A stretch of DNA of 19,700 nucleotides from assembly GCA_002315825.1 (NCBI GenBank), contig DCIC01000082.1, positions 5,286 to 24,985 on the forward strand, in the 5' to 3' direction. The translations under genes and the position numbers were made by a program. Source of the DNA: Bacteroidales bacterium UBA1736 (lineage in GTDB: Bacteria > Bacteroidota > Bacteroidia > Bacteroidales > UBA932). Below are positions 1-8,627 of the stretch, piece by piece. The notes beneath the pieces were generated by a model. The model worked only from the letters and a program-made list of their open reading frames with translations. It had not been told where the DNA came from and searched no databases. Numbering within the stretch: position 1 is the first letter of the stretch; every line of letters starts with the position of its first letter.

Positions 1-45
1 ATCAATGATATCAAGCAGGCTATTGAAGTTGCAAAAAGAGGGTAG
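1..45 (+). CDS. C-terminal tail of an unidentified upstream gene (partial)
   Basis: The window opens inside a reading frame that ends with TAG at 43-45. Only the last 14 residues are visible, ending in KQAIEVAKRG. The stop lies 2 bases before the metX start, so the two genes are almost certainly co-transcribed. In other bacteria metX often sits beside O-acetylhomoserine sulfhydrylase (metY/metZ), and a charged, helical C-terminal tail would suit that family. Fourteen residues are too few to identify the protein, so this is only a suggestion from context. Confidence 0.6.
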   Translation: MNDIKQAIEVAKRG

Positions 46-47
46 GG

Positions 48-1061
48 ATGCTTCGACACGAATGGAATACCGGAGAAGAGTTCTGCTTTGAGGCAGGAGG
101 GAAACTTGATTCCATAACTCTGGTGTATCATACTTCTGAAAGGGAATATAGACCGGGCGATAGGGTCGTCTGGATTTGTCACGCCCTGACGGGCAATTCT
201 GATGCTGAAGATTGGTGGCCACAGATAGTGGGTCCCGACAAGATGGTTGATACGCAGAAGGATTTTGTGGTATGTGTCAATATGCTCTGCTCCTCATACG
301 GCTCCAGTGGCCCTGCATCCATAAATCCTTCCACCGGGAAGCCATATCTTTTGGATTTTCCCTCGACGACAGTAAGGGATATTGTAAGCGCTGATATTCT
401 GGTTCGCAAGCATCTCGGGATCGAATCAATAGATATATTGATAGGTCCCTCAATCGGAGGATATCAGGCCATTGAGTGGGTCGTGAGAGAGCCGGACGTG
501 ATTAAAAAGGCTATTTTCATTGCCACTTTTTGCAGAGTAACTCCTTTTATTACAGCGCTCAATGAGACTCAGAGGATGGCGCTGAGAGCGGATTCTTCAT
601 TTCTTGAGGCTGCTTCTCTCGAAGGTGGAAAGGCGGGACTTGCCTGTGCGCGGACTGTCGCCCTTGTTTCATATCGCACCGAAGAAGGTTATAATATTAC
701 TCAGGCGGAGAAGGATGATGACACACTCTTTGCTGACCGGGCGGCTTCTTATCAGCGTTATCAGGGCAAGAAATTGGTGGATCGCTTCGATGCGTATTCC
801 TATTGGTATCTCAGCAATGCGCTTGACTCCGTAAATGTCGGACGTGGCAGAGGAGGTGTGGCAAAGGCTCTTTCCTTGATTAAGGCCAAGTGTGTTATGA
901 TTGGGATTGATTCTGACGTGTTGTTCCCTCCGCGCGAACTCAGGACTATGGTTTCTCAAATTCCCAATTGCAGTTATCACGAGATACATTCTGTCTTCGG
1001 ACACGATGGTTTTCTTATCGAAAACGATCAGTTGTCAAAGATTCTGGAGGAGTATTTGTAG
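48..1061 (+). CDS. metX: Homoserine O-acetyltransferase (MetX)
   Basis: This cytosolic alpha/beta-hydrolase-fold enzyme acetylates L-homoserine with acetyl-CoA, the first committed step of methionine synthesis by the O-acetylhomoserine route. The 337-residue product shows the family landmarks in order: HALTGNSDA (45-53), GSSGPASINPSTGKPY (85-100), the nucleophile elbow GPSIGG with Ser135, the acid Asp290 in DSDVLFPP, and the base His319 in GHDGF. Length is near the lower end of the family (about 340-380). The ATG at 48 follows the upstream stop by 2 bases and places the N-terminal strand where expected, so the gene belongs to an operon that begins outside the window. Homoserine O-succinyl- or serine O-acyltransferases share the fold and cannot be excluded without structure-based residues, but the acetyltransferase is the usual function. 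Confidence 0.9.
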   Translation: MLRHEWNTGEEFCFEAGGKLDSITLVYHTSEREYRPGDRVVWICHALTGNSDAEDWWPQIVGPDKMVDTQKDFVVCVNMLCSSYGSSGPASINPSTGKPYLLDFPSTTVRDIVSADILVRKHLGIESIDILIGPSIGGYQAIEWVVREPDVIKKAIFIATFCRVTPFITALNETQRMALRADSSFLEAASLEGGKAGLACARTVALVSYRTEEGYNITQAEKDDDTLFADRAASYQRYQGKKLVDRFDAYSYWYLSNALDSVNVGRGRGGVAKALSLIKAKCVMIGIDSDVLFPPRELRTMVSQIPNCSYHEIHSVFGHDGFLIENDQLSKILEEYL

Positions 1062-1070
1062 GGCTCATTA

Positions 1071-1102
1071 TTTGGTAAGTCCAGCTTTTTTTGCTATTTT
1101 TC
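1071..1102 (+). promoter_or_regulatory. Candidate Bacteroidota-type promoter for glpK
   Basis: The 68-base gap between metX and glpK contains TTTG at 1071-1074 and TATTTTTC at 1095-1102, separated by 20 bases. The primary-sigma consensus of Bacteroidota is TTTG, 19-21 bases, then TAnnTTTG. The -33 element is perfect and the -7 element matches 5 of 6 fixed positions. Transcription would start about 15-20 bases before the glpK ATG at 1130. The rest of the gap is T-rich, with no clear operator. The match is short and unproven. Confidence 0.45.
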
Positions 1103-1129
1103 GCGAGTTTTTTGTTAAACTGCGAGAAT

Positions 1130-2599
1130 ATGGGCAAATATATTTTAGCAATTGATCAGAGTACTACCTCATCTAAGGCCTTAGTGTTTGACCATCAAGG
1201 CAATATATGTTCTTTTGAGTCTTGTGAGTTCACTCAGTATTTTCCTTCCCCCGGAGAGGTGGAACACGATGCCGAGCAGATTTGGGATGCCACACTTTCG
1301 GTAATTCGAAAAGCTGCCGCTCCATTCAATGGAGAGATCGCGGCTATTGGTATCACCAATCAGAGAGAGACAACAGTAGTCTGGGATGCCGCCACAGGCA
1401 AGCCTGTCTATAAGGCTATCGTATGGCAGGACCGCAGGACTTCCAATTTATGTGAGCTATTGAAAGCCAATGGCTTCGCTGATATGATCCAGAGCAAGAC
1501 CGGACTTCTGATAGATGCATACTTCAGCGCTACAAAGATTCGCTGGATATTGGACAATGTCCCCGGTGTAAGAGCGCGGGCCGAGAAGGGGGAGCTTCGT
1601 TTCGGAACGATTGATTCCTGGCTGGTATGGAATCTCACAGGCGGAAAGGTGCACGTCACCGACGTGTCGAATGCTTCCCGCACTATGCTTTTCAATATCC
1701 ATACCCTTGAATGGGATAAGGAGCTGCTCGAGCTTCTCGATATCCCTGCGTCCCTTCTTCCCAGGGTATGTTCCAACAGTGAGATATACGGCACCTCTGA
1801 TGTCCTTGGATATCACGTTCATATTGCCGGAATGGCGGGAGACCAGCAGGCTGCGCTTTTCGGACAGATGTGCACACAGGTGGGTTCAATGAAGAATACC
1901 TATGGCACCGGCTGCTTCCTTCTGATGAACAGTGGACAGAAGGCCATAATGTCGCAGAACAAACTTCTGACCACCATCGCCTGGAAGTTGGGAAACACTG
2001 TCAATTACGCCCTGGAAGGCTCAGTGTTCGTGGCCGGCAGTCTTCTTCAGTGGCTACGCGACGGACTTAAACTCTTCAGTAATTATCCGGAAGCCAATAC
2101 TATGGCTGAGTCGGTCCCGGACAATGGCGGAGTATATTTAGTGCCGGCTCTTACCGGCCTTGGCGCCCCGTATTGGGACCAGTTTGCAAGGGGCACTGTG
2201 TGTGGTATCACCAGAGGAACCACTTCGGCTCATATCATAAGAGCAGCATTGGAAGGTATCGCATTTCAGGTAATGGATATAGTCAATGCTATGGAGAAGG
2301 ATGCCGGAGTGAAGACTTGCGAGCTCAAAGTCGATGGTGGAGTATCCCGTTCTGACCTTGTGCTTCAGTTCCAGGCCAATCTTTTGGATACCAAAGTCAT
2401 CCGCTCTCAGGTTACCGAGACAACGGCCCTGGGCGCGGCTTATTTTGCTGGACTTGCAGTGGGATTCTGGAGTGGGATAGACGAGATCAAGCATCAGTGG
2501 AAAGCGGACAGGGTGTTCACTCCCGATGGAAGTGATATGAAATCCACCAAGGAGGCTTGGAAGGATGCTGTCGGTAGAACATTATCTAAGACTAAATAA
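1130..2599 (+). CDS. glpK: Glycerol kinase (GlpK), FGGY family
   Basis: ATP-dependent kinase that phosphorylates glycerol to sn-glycerol 3-phosphate, trapping it in the cytosol for catabolism or phospholipid synthesis. From the ATG at 1130 it is 489 residues, the usual size. Visible motifs are the N-terminal phosphate loop IDQSTTSSKALVFD, the glycerol-contacting stretch NQRETTVVWD (Arg-Glu pair), AYFSATKIRW with the substrate Tyr, GMAGDQQAALFGQ with the catalytic Asp, NTYGTGCFLL, GLGAPYWD and the C-terminal DGGVSRSDLVLQFQ. A TTG 39 bases upstream is in frame, but it would add a non-homologous leader and lies inside the candidate promoter, so it was rejected. The first loop reads DQSTT where the best-known enzymes have DQGTT. 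glpF follows after 2 bases, which supports glycerol as the substrate over other FGGY sugars. Confidence 0.92.
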   Translation: MGKYILAIDQSTTSSKALVFDHQGNICSFESCEFTQYFPSPGEVEHDAEQIWDATLSVIRKAAAPFNGEIAAIGITNQRETTVVWDAATGKPVYKAIVWQDRRTSNLCELLKANGFADMIQSKTGLLIDAYFSATKIRWILDNVPGVRARAEKGELRFGTIDSWLVWNLTGGKVHVTDVSNASRTMLFNIHTLEWDKELLELLDIPASLLPRVCSNSEIYGTSDVLGYHVHIAGMAGDQQAALFGQMCTQVGSMKNTYGTGCFLLMNSGQKAIMSQNKLLTTIAWKLGNTVNYALEGSVFVAGSLLQWLRDGLKLFSNYPEANTMAESVPDNGGVYLVPALTGLGAPYWDQFARGTVCGITRGTTSAHIIRAALEGIAFQVMDIVNAMEKDAGVKTCELKVDGGVSRSDLVLQFQANLLDTKVIRSQVTETTALGAAYFAGLAVGFWSGIDEIKHQWKADRVFTPDGSDMKSTKEAWKDAVGRTLSKTK

Positions 2600-2601
2600 T
2601 T

Positions 2602-3333
2602 ATGATAGACCTTTTTACTAAATGCGTCTTTGAGTGTTTGGGGACATTTATCCTCATTCTTCTGGGAGATGGTGTCGTTGCGGGAACCAACCTTCCCAAG
2701 ACAAAAGGCCACGGTGGCGGATGGATTGTCATTACTATGGCTTGGGGTTTTGCTGTGATGTGCGGAGTGTTTATCGCCGGCCCGTATTCCGGGGCTCATC
2801 TCAATCCTGCCGTGACAATAGGACTCGCTGTCGCAGGCTCTTTCCCCTGGTGTGATGTTGCAGGCTATGTCATTGCCCAGCTCATTGGAGGATTTCTCGG
2901 TGCAGTAGTGGTATATCTTTTCTATAAGGACCATTATGATCTTGAAACTGATCCCGACACTATACTCGGCACATTCTGTACTATCCCTGCCATCAGAAAC
3001 AAATGGCGCAATTTCTTCTCGGAGCTGGTAGGCACCTGGCTGCTTGTGCTGGTGATTCTTGCTTTCTCGACCGAAGGTGAAACTCCGCAGGTGGGTATGG
3101 GCTCGCTCGGCGCATTCCCTGTTACATATCTTATTGTGGCAATCGGTATGTCTCTTGGAAGCACAACGGGCTATGCTATCAATCCGGCCCGTGACTTTTC
3201 ACCACGCCTCGCCCATTTCTTGCTTCCCATCAAGGGTAAGGGAAAGAGTGACTGGGGATACAGTTATGTTCCCGTGTTGGGACCTGTTGCCGGAGCCGTT
3301 CTGGCAGCATTGACCTTTATTGAAGTCTATTGA
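2602..3333 (+). CDS. glpF: Glycerol facilitator, MIP/aquaglyceroporin (GlpF)
   Basis: Inner-membrane channel letting glycerol and small polyols diffuse into the cell. The 243-residue protein has the two half-helix selectivity motifs of the MIP family: NPA at 68-70 within SGAHLNPAVT, and NPAR at 194-197 within YAINPARDFSPRL. The Asp directly after the second NPAR is a hallmark of glycerol facilitators as opposed to strict water channels. Six hydrophobic spans can be picked out (for example residues 9-26, 41-60, 83-105, 138-155, 166-185 and 220-240). The start is 2 bases after the glpK stop, so the two genes form a translationally close pair: import then phosphorylation. Confidence 0.92.
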   Translation: MIDLFTKCVFECLGTFILILLGDGVVAGTNLPKTKGHGGGWIVITMAWGFAVMCGVFIAGPYSGAHLNPAVTIGLAVAGSFPWCDVAGYVIAQLIGGFLGAVVVYLFYKDHYDLETDPDTILGTFCTIPAIRNKWRNFFSELVGTWLLVLVILAFSTEGETPQVGMGSLGAFPVTYLIVAIGMSLGSTTGYAINPARDFSPRLAHFLLPIKGKGKSDWGYSYVPVLGPVAGAVLAALTFIEVY

Positions 3334-3367
3334 TTGGAGATTGCATATATGTGTGTACTAAAACCTT

Positions 3368-4507
3368 ATGAATACTATTCTCAAAGAAGTCAAATCGAAA
3401 AAACAACTTCGGGACTTCATCACCTTTCCTGAACGTTTGTTCAGGAATTGTAACAATTGGGTTCCGCCTCTTCGCGGTGACGAATTTGATACTCTATCCG
3501 GTCAGCTGAAGCGCAATGCCGCAATGGAGTTTTGCGAAAGGGCTCTTTATCTCGCCTACAATCAGGATGGTGAGATAGTGGGACGTGTAGCGGCGATTAT
3601 CAATCACAAGGCAAACAAGGAGTGGAACACTCTGACTGTCCGTTTCGGGTGGTTTGATTTTGTCGAGGACATTGAAGTCGCTGCGACTCTTCTTGATGCC
3701 GTAACGAAGTGGGGCGTATCCAAAGGTATGAATGTAATCAAAGGGCCTCTCGGCTTTACGGATATGGATAAGGAGGGAATGCTTGTCGAAGGATATGAGC
3801 GTTTCTCTCCATTTACCTGCCTCTACAATTATCCCTATTACCCTGAGTTTCTCGAGAGACTCGGCTTCCGAAAGGATGCAGACTGGGTGCAGCAAATGGT
3901 AAAGCTTCCGCCTCAGCTCCCTGAAATGCTGAAATATTCCGAGCTTGTCGAACAGCGTTTCGGACTTCACGTTGTGAGGTGCAAGAGTGTCCGTGAGCTT
4001 GGACGCAAGTATGGGCGGGCTATTTTTCACCTTGTCAACGAGTCGTTTGCTCCTCTATATGAGTTCTCTCCTTTGTCCGACATTCAGATAGACAGGTATC
4101 TTAAAACTTATGTCCCGATTATGGATTTGGATTTCGTCTGCGTCATCGTTGATGAGAATGACCAGGTGGCCGGATTCAGTTTCTGTGTGCCTTCACTTGC
4201 CAAGGCCGTGAAAAAGAGCGGCGGAAAGTTATTCCCGCTTGGCATTTTCCGTATTCTGAGAGCCCTGAAGCACAATGATACTCTGGAGGCCCTGATGATT
4301 GGGGTCAAACCCGAATATCAGGGAAAGGGAGCCACGGCACTTATGTTCCGCTTCCTTCAGGAAAATTGCAACAAACGCGGCATCACGACTCTGCTTGCCA
4401 ATCCTATGCTCGAGCTGAACTATAAGGTTCAGAATATGTGGAGCATATATGAGTTTGAGCAGTTCCAGCGCCGCCGCAGTTATATGAAAGAAATTACTAA
4501 TAACTAA
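3368..4507 (+). CDS. GNAT-fold N-acyltransferase, possible ceramide-synthase-like enzyme
   Basis: A 379-residue soluble protein with no signal peptide or membrane span. The N-terminal half contains landmarks of a large GNAT-related family widespread in Bacteroidota: FITFPERLFRNCNNWVPPLR (residues 17-36), IVGRVAAIINHKAN, FGWFDFVED, KGPLGFTDMDKEGMLVEG and YNYPYYPEFLERLGFRKD. A second GNAT-like half follows, with an acyl-donor loop YQGKGATALMF (317-327). Family knowledge: the Caulobacter bacterial ceramide synthase (bCerS), which N-acylates a sphingoid base, is a GNAT-type protein working with a dedicated acyl-ACP synthetase and ACP. The next two genes here are exactly such partners, so I infer an acyl-ACP-dependent N-acyltransferase, possibly for a ceramide or another N-acyl amino lipid. 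No serine palmitoyltransferase is in the window. The start lies 34 bases after glpF; only a weak promoter-like sequence is seen there. Confidence 0.7.
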   Translation: MNTILKEVKSKKQLRDFITFPERLFRNCNNWVPPLRGDEFDTLSGQLKRNAAMEFCERALYLAYNQDGEIVGRVAAIINHKANKEWNTLTVRFGWFDFVEDIEVAATLLDAVTKWGVSKGMNVIKGPLGFTDMDKEGMLVEGYERFSPFTCLYNYPYYPEFLERLGFRKDADWVQQMVKLPPQLPEMLKYSELVEQRFGLHVVRCKSVRELGRKYGRAIFHLVNESFAPLYEFSPLSDIQIDRYLKTYVPIMDLDFVCVIVDENDQVAGFSFCVPSLAKAVKKSGGKLFPLGIFRILRALKHNDTLEALMIGVKPEYQGKGATALMFRFLQENCNKRGITTLLANPMLELNYKVQNMWSIYEFEQFQRRRSYMKEITNN

Positions 4508-4520
4508 ACCAAATAACATT

Positions 4521-6023
4521 ATGGCAAATTATTTTTTCGATATGGTTGATGCTTCCGATATGGAGCAGCTCCAGTATGTGCCTACCGTCCCTGAGTTTCT
4601 GGATTGGATCGAAAAGAAATATGCTGATTGTCCAGCCTTATCCGATGGTGAGAATACCTATTCTTATGCTCAGATGTGTGAGCGGATTGCCCGCCGCCGT
4701 ACGGTAATCGCATCTCTCGGACTTGAAAGAGGATCAAAGATTGCGATTTTTGACCGCAACAGCGTCGATATGATAGAACTTTTCCTTGCTGTAACTTCTG
4801 CCGGAATGGTTGCTGTCAATTTCCCAGCCCAACTACCCGAACCGGCCGTCACAGGCAGTTGCAGACGCTTTGACGTGAAGGCTTTATTCGCAGGGGATGT
4901 GCTTAAGCCTGCTTGCGCAGGTCTCGAGGCCATTGGAGTGAAAGTTCTTCCTGCATCTTCTATCGCCGATACTCCAACTCCCGCCACTCCTGTGGATAAG
5001 GAAGAAACAGCTTCCATCTTTTTTACAGGTGGCACGACCGGTGCTCCAAAAGGCGCTGTGCTTCCTCACAGAGCACTTATGCGCGGATCTTTCAATGGTG
5101 TGTTTACCCCAGGAAAGGTTATCAAATGTACCAGAACTATCTGTATGCTGCCGCTTAGCCACGTATTTGGCCTGATCTGCAGTATGATGGGCAGTCTCTA
5201 TACAGGCTCGCTTCTCTATAGCTGCGAGGATATGAAGGCCACTATCGCCAAACTCCCTGTAATCAAGCCCAATAAGCTTGTATTGGTACCCGGACTGTGT
5301 GACATCCTCTATGGCCTCACCAAGCTTTATGGACCTCAATTCCTTGGAGGTGAGCTCAAACTTATCATTTCTGGAGCAGCCAATGTGCCGCCCCGTCTTA
5401 TCAGTGAGTTTGACAAGTTGGGCATTTCGCTTCTTGCAGGTTATGGCCTTACCGAGTCAGCCAATCTGTCAAGCGGCAACAAGGATGTAAAGACTCATCC
5501 CACTTCTGTCGGTAAGGTATATCCGGGACAGGAGACCAAGGTCGTGGACGGAGAGCTGTGGCTGAAGGGCGACAATATCTTTACCGGTTACTATAAGGAT
5601 GAGCAGATGACAAAGGAAGTCCTGACTGAAGATGGTTGGCTCAAAACCGGTGACCTGGTCCGCTTTGATGAGGAAGGGTACCTCTATATCGTCGGCCGCA
5701 TCAAGAACCTGATACTTCTTTCCAATGGCGAGAATATCAGCCCCGAGTCGCTCGAAGAGCCTTTCTACGCCTATCCTTTTATTAAGGATGTGCTCGTGAC
5801 CGAGGACGAGATTGCCGGCTCCAAGTGCCTTGCAATAGAGATTTTCCCTCAAATGCAGGCATTCGCCCAGACTCCCTGGGAGGAGGTCGAGGCCCTTATG
5901 AACAAGACCGTTGAGGAGGTCAATGCCAAGAATCCCACAACCCACCGTATTGCGAAGGTGGTTGTGCGCAAAGAAGATTTCAAACGTACCGGCAGCCTCA
6001 AGGTGGCCAGAAACCAGAAATAA
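4521..6023 (+). CDS. AMP-dependent acyl ligase (acyl-ACP synthetase-like)
   Basis: ANL-superfamily adenylating enzyme, 500 residues. It would activate a fatty or other carboxylic acid as acyl-AMP and pass it to a thiol, here most likely the phosphopantetheine arm of the ACP encoded 6 bases downstream. Core motifs are present and intact: TGGTTGAPKG (169-178, ATP phosphate loop), YGLTES (308-313), GYYKD (356-360), TGD (376-378), GRIK (392-395, hinge) and the C-terminal GSLKVARNQK, with the catalytic Lys at 494. It is shorter than canonical fatty acyl-CoA ligases, and the ACP next door favours an acyl-ACP synthetase of the AasR kind. Acyl chain length and whether CoA is also accepted cannot be read from the sequence. 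It follows the GNAT gene by 13 bases. Confidence 0.85.
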   Translation: MANYFFDMVDASDMEQLQYVPTVPEFLDWIEKKYADCPALSDGENTYSYAQMCERIARRRTVIASLGLERGSKIAIFDRNSVDMIELFLAVTSAGMVAVNFPAQLPEPAVTGSCRRFDVKALFAGDVLKPACAGLEAIGVKVLPASSIADTPTPATPVDKEETASIFFTGGTTGAPKGAVLPHRALMRGSFNGVFTPGKVIKCTRTICMLPLSHVFGLICSMMGSLYTGSLLYSCEDMKATIAKLPVIKPNKLVLVPGLCDILYGLTKLYGPQFLGGELKLIISGAANVPPRLISEFDKLGISLLAGYGLTESANLSSGNKDVKTHPTSVGKVYPGQETKVVDGELWLKGDNIFTGYYKDEQMTKEVLTEDGWLKTGDLVRFDEEGYLYIVGRIKNLILLSNGENISPESLEEPFYAYPFIKDVLVTEDEIAGSKCLAIEIFPQMQAFAQTPWEEVEALMNKTVEEVNAKNPTTHRIAKVVVRKEDFKRTGSLKVARNQK

Positions 6024-6029
6024 AAGAAG

Positions 6030-6272
6030 ATGACTAAAGAAGAAGTTTTTGGCAGGCTCAAGACCATCCTTGCGGTGGTGAGACCTGCGGTAAATCAAGA
6101 CAATATCACTTATCAGACCGATCTTATCAAGGATTTGGGACTTGATTCTCTTTCGATGCTCCTGATGGGGCTTGCTCTTGAAAAAGAATTCGATATCAGG
6201 TTTGCCAACGATGTACAGTTTGCCGACGTCAACGATGTCTGTGAATCTATTATGAAACTGATTAGAGAATAG
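6030..6272 (+). CDS. Acyl carrier protein (dedicated, second-type ACP)
   Basis: An 80-residue carrier protein. The 4'-phosphopantetheine attachment site is Ser40 in DLGLDSLSM, followed by the acidic recognition helix LLMGLALEKEFDIRF. Its setting, between an acyl-AMP ligase and an MMPL exporter and away from fab genes, argues that it is a specialised carrier and not the housekeeping AcpP of fatty acid synthesis. It probably receives the acyl group from the ligase at 4521-6023 and offers it to the GNAT acyltransferase. A purine-rich AAAGAAG sits just before the ATG at 6030, and the stop is 10 bases before the next start. Confidence 0.9.
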   Translation: MTKEEVFGRLKTILAVVRPAVNQDNITYQTDLIKDLGLDSLSMLLMGLALEKEFDIRFANDVQFADVNDVCESIMKLIRE

Positions 6273-6282
6273 GAGGGGAACG

Positions 6283-8622
6283 GTGCATAGAATATTTCTC
6301 TCCTTATATCGCTTCTTTTCGGCCCACAGAGCTATTATGTGGGTGTCGATGCTCGGCAGTTTTGTCGTTTTTGTGCTGCTTGCAAAAAATGTCCGTTTTG
6401 AAGAGAATCTTCTGAAACTCTTCCCTGATACCGAGCAGGCGCGTGAGACGAGCATCGCTTTCGGCAATCTTAAAGTAAAGGATAAAGTATTTGTTGAGAT
6501 AGTATCTCGGGAAGGCTGTAAAGCCTCTCCCGAGATACTTGCATCCGCGATGGATTGTTTTGTGGACAGTCTGGTCTCTCACGATACCGACGGCTATGTG
6601 GACGGATGTCTCTGGAAGTTTGATCAGGATATGGCGATGAATGCCCTCGATTACGTCCTGAACAATGCCGCCACCCTTGTCAGTGAAGAGTTTTATCCTC
6701 TTATCGAGGAATGGATTGCAGACGGTGCGAAGGAGGAGGTCCCGAAGGCTATTCAGGAGATGCTGACGGACTATACCGGAGACTTTGCGATGATTGACGG
6801 CTATCTCTTCTCGCCCGATTCGCTCTCGAGTGTTGCTTTCATTTCTCCGACTTTCAATTCGATGGATACCAAATATGCCAGCGTACTTTTGAAGGATATG
6901 GAGCGTGAGACGCGCTTTGTTGAGGACCAATTCCCTGAAGTGGAAGTCCTGTATCACGGAGCGGCCATTGAGGGGGCGTTCAATTCAAGACAGATTAAGT
7001 CGGACCTGCTTCTCACAATTTGTATTTCGATAATTGTGATCTGCCTTGTAATCGGATTGTGTTTCAAGAACAAGTCAACCCTGCTTTTGCTTCTTGTACC
7101 TGTAATTTATGGAGCAGTCTTCTCTCTTGCAATGATTACGGTCATAAAGGGGGGGATGTCGCTTATGGCGATCGGGCTTGGAGCTGTGATTCTGGGCACG
7201 GCGCTCAGTTATTGCCTGCACGTGCTGACGCATTATAAGTATGTGTCTGATCCGGAAACGGTGATCCGTGAACAGTCGCGCCCCGTGTGCCTTGGGTGTC
7301 TTACCACTATCGGCGCATTTTCCGGTCTGCTCTTCACTACCAGTGATTTGCTGAAGGATTTTGGCATCTTCGCTTCGTTTGCTCTTCTGGGTACGACATT
7401 CTTCGCTCTTGTATTCCTTCCTCATTTCTTTCATCCTGAAAGGAATGTCAGATCTGAGCATGCGTTCGCTATTGCTGACAAGTTCAATTCATACCGTTTC
7501 GACAAGAATCATCCTCTCGCCATTGTTCTCGGAGTCATTATCCTGATATCCTTCATTATGGCGCCCAAGGTGTTCTTCGACTCGGATCTCTATAATATCG
7601 GTTTTCACAATCAGAAGGTCGAGAAGTCCAAGAAATTCTATTCTGACCATCTTGACGGCGGGAAGTTCTGTATGTATTACTCCGGGACGGGTGAGACACT
7701 CGATGATGCCATCCTGTCCGCCCGCAATGTGACTGAGGTGCTTGACAGTCTTCGCAACGAGGGGATTGTGTGTTCAAGGGGGCATTTGCAGGAGCTGCTT
7801 GTCCCTGAGATTGAGCAGCAGGAAAATATTGACAGGTGGAAACTGTATTGGGAACAGAGACCTGGTGGGATTCCCGCCAATCTCCCTTCCATTGCTTACT
7901 CTCTGATTGAAGCTGATTACGCTCCTGCTTCTCTTCCTGAGTATGGCGCGTTGCCCGATGAATTCCTTTCCAATTTTGTGGAGCAGTCCTCTGACGGGTC
8001 GTGGATGGTATTTGTTTCTGCCCGTATGGATAAGTCCGATGCACACCGGGTCAATGACTGTGTTGCGGCTATTCCGGGTTCTGTTGTCATCGATCCTTAT
8101 TATTACACCGAGGATATGCTGAAGATTATCCATTCGGATTTCAATATTGTGCTCTGGATATCATCTCTCTTTGTGCTGCTGGTGCTTTTGCTGTCTTTCA
8201 GGAATATTGTCATTTCGCTTATCGCATTTCTGCCTATGTTCCTCAGCTGGTATGTGGTGCAGGGGATTATGGCGATTTTTGGGATTGAATTCAATCTTTT
8301 CAATATCATCATCTCTTCGTTTATTTTTGGTGTCGGAGTGGATTACAGCATATTTGTGATGGACGGTCTGCTGGATGATGCCTGCGGAAGGGGAAGGCGA
8401 TTGCTTCTATGCCACAAGGCGGCCATTCTTTTCTCTGCCTTTGTGCTTTTGACTGTGATGACATCGCTTTTGCTTGCATCTCATCCCTGTATCAGCTCTA
8501 TCGGAGATGTGACTGTGATCGGTATGGTATCGACTTTGCTTATTACATATACTCTGGAGCCATTGTTCTTTAGAACGGCTATGCGTGTGGACAGATTTAA
8601 GAAATGTGTCATAAAGAAATGA
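6283..8622 (+). CDS. MMPL/RND-type lipid exporter
   Basis: Integral membrane protein of 779 residues with the duplicated RND topology. There is one span (about 17-35), a large periplasmic domain (36-235), five spans between about 242 and 382, a seventh at 411-427, a second periplasmic domain (428-612) and five more spans to the C terminus. The second half carries GVDYSIFVMDG (D687-Y688), the proton-relay type motif of MMPL proteins; the equivalent in the first half is LSYCLHVL (S309-Y310), lacking the Asp. Related predicted exporters occur with LolA-like proteins in aryl polyene and flexirubin lipid clusters, so it probably moves the product of the upstream acyl genes across or out of the inner membrane. 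The start is GTG at 6283, preceded by a strong AGGAGGGG (6271-6278). The stop overlaps the region of possible lolA-like starts. Confidence 0.88.
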   Translation: MHRIFLSLYRFFSAHRAIMWVSMLGSFVVFVLLAKNVRFEENLLKLFPDTEQARETSIAFGNLKVKDKVFVEIVSREGCKASPEILASAMDCFVDSLVSHDTDGYVDGCLWKFDQDMAMNALDYVLNNAATLVSEEFYPLIEEWIADGAKEEVPKAIQEMLTDYTGDFAMIDGYLFSPDSLSSVAFISPTFNSMDTKYASVLLKDMERETRFVEDQFPEVEVLYHGAAIEGAFNSRQIKSDLLLTICISIIVICLVIGLCFKNKSTLLLLLVPVIYGAVFSLAMITVIKGGMSLMAIGLGAVILGTALSYCLHVLTHYKYVSDPETVIREQSRPVCLGCLTTIGAFSGLLFTTSDLLKDFGIFASFALLGTTFFALVFLPHFFHPERNVRSEHAFAIADKFNSYRFDKNHPLAIVLGVIILISFIMAPKVFFDSDLYNIGFHNQKVEKSKKFYSDHLDGGKFCMYYSGTGETLDDAILSARNVTEVLDSLRNEGIVCSRGHLQELLVPEIEQQENIDRWKLYWEQRPGGIPANLPSIAYSLIEADYAPASLPEYGALPDEFLSNFVEQSSDGSWMVFVSARMDKSDAHRVNDCVAAIPGSVVIDPYYYTEDMLKIIHSDFNIVLWISSLFVLLVLLLSFRNIVISLIAFLPMFLSWYVVQGIMAIFGIEFNLFNIIISSFIFGVGVDYSIFVMDGLLDDACGRGRRLLLCHKAAILFSAFVLLTVMTSLLLASHPCISSIGDVTVIGMVSTLLITYTLEPLFFRTAMRVDRFKKCVIKK

Positions 8623-8627
8623 GAATT

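Noticed and set aside
1091..1129. TTG start giving a 13-residue N-terminal extension of GlpK
   Set aside because: The extension is not part of the family, lies in the T-rich promoter region and is made unnecessary by the ATG at 1130, which begins exactly at MGKYILAIDQ.
3334..3367. Promoter in the gap between glpF and the GNAT gene (TATATGTG)
   Set aside because: The match to TAnnTTTG is poor and no convincing TTTG lies 19-21 bases upstream.
5469..6467. Long antisense ORF (332 codons) across the ligase, ACP and exporter start
   Set aside because: It lies opposite three well-supported genes, crosses their boundaries and shows no domain; it is a by-product of codon bias.
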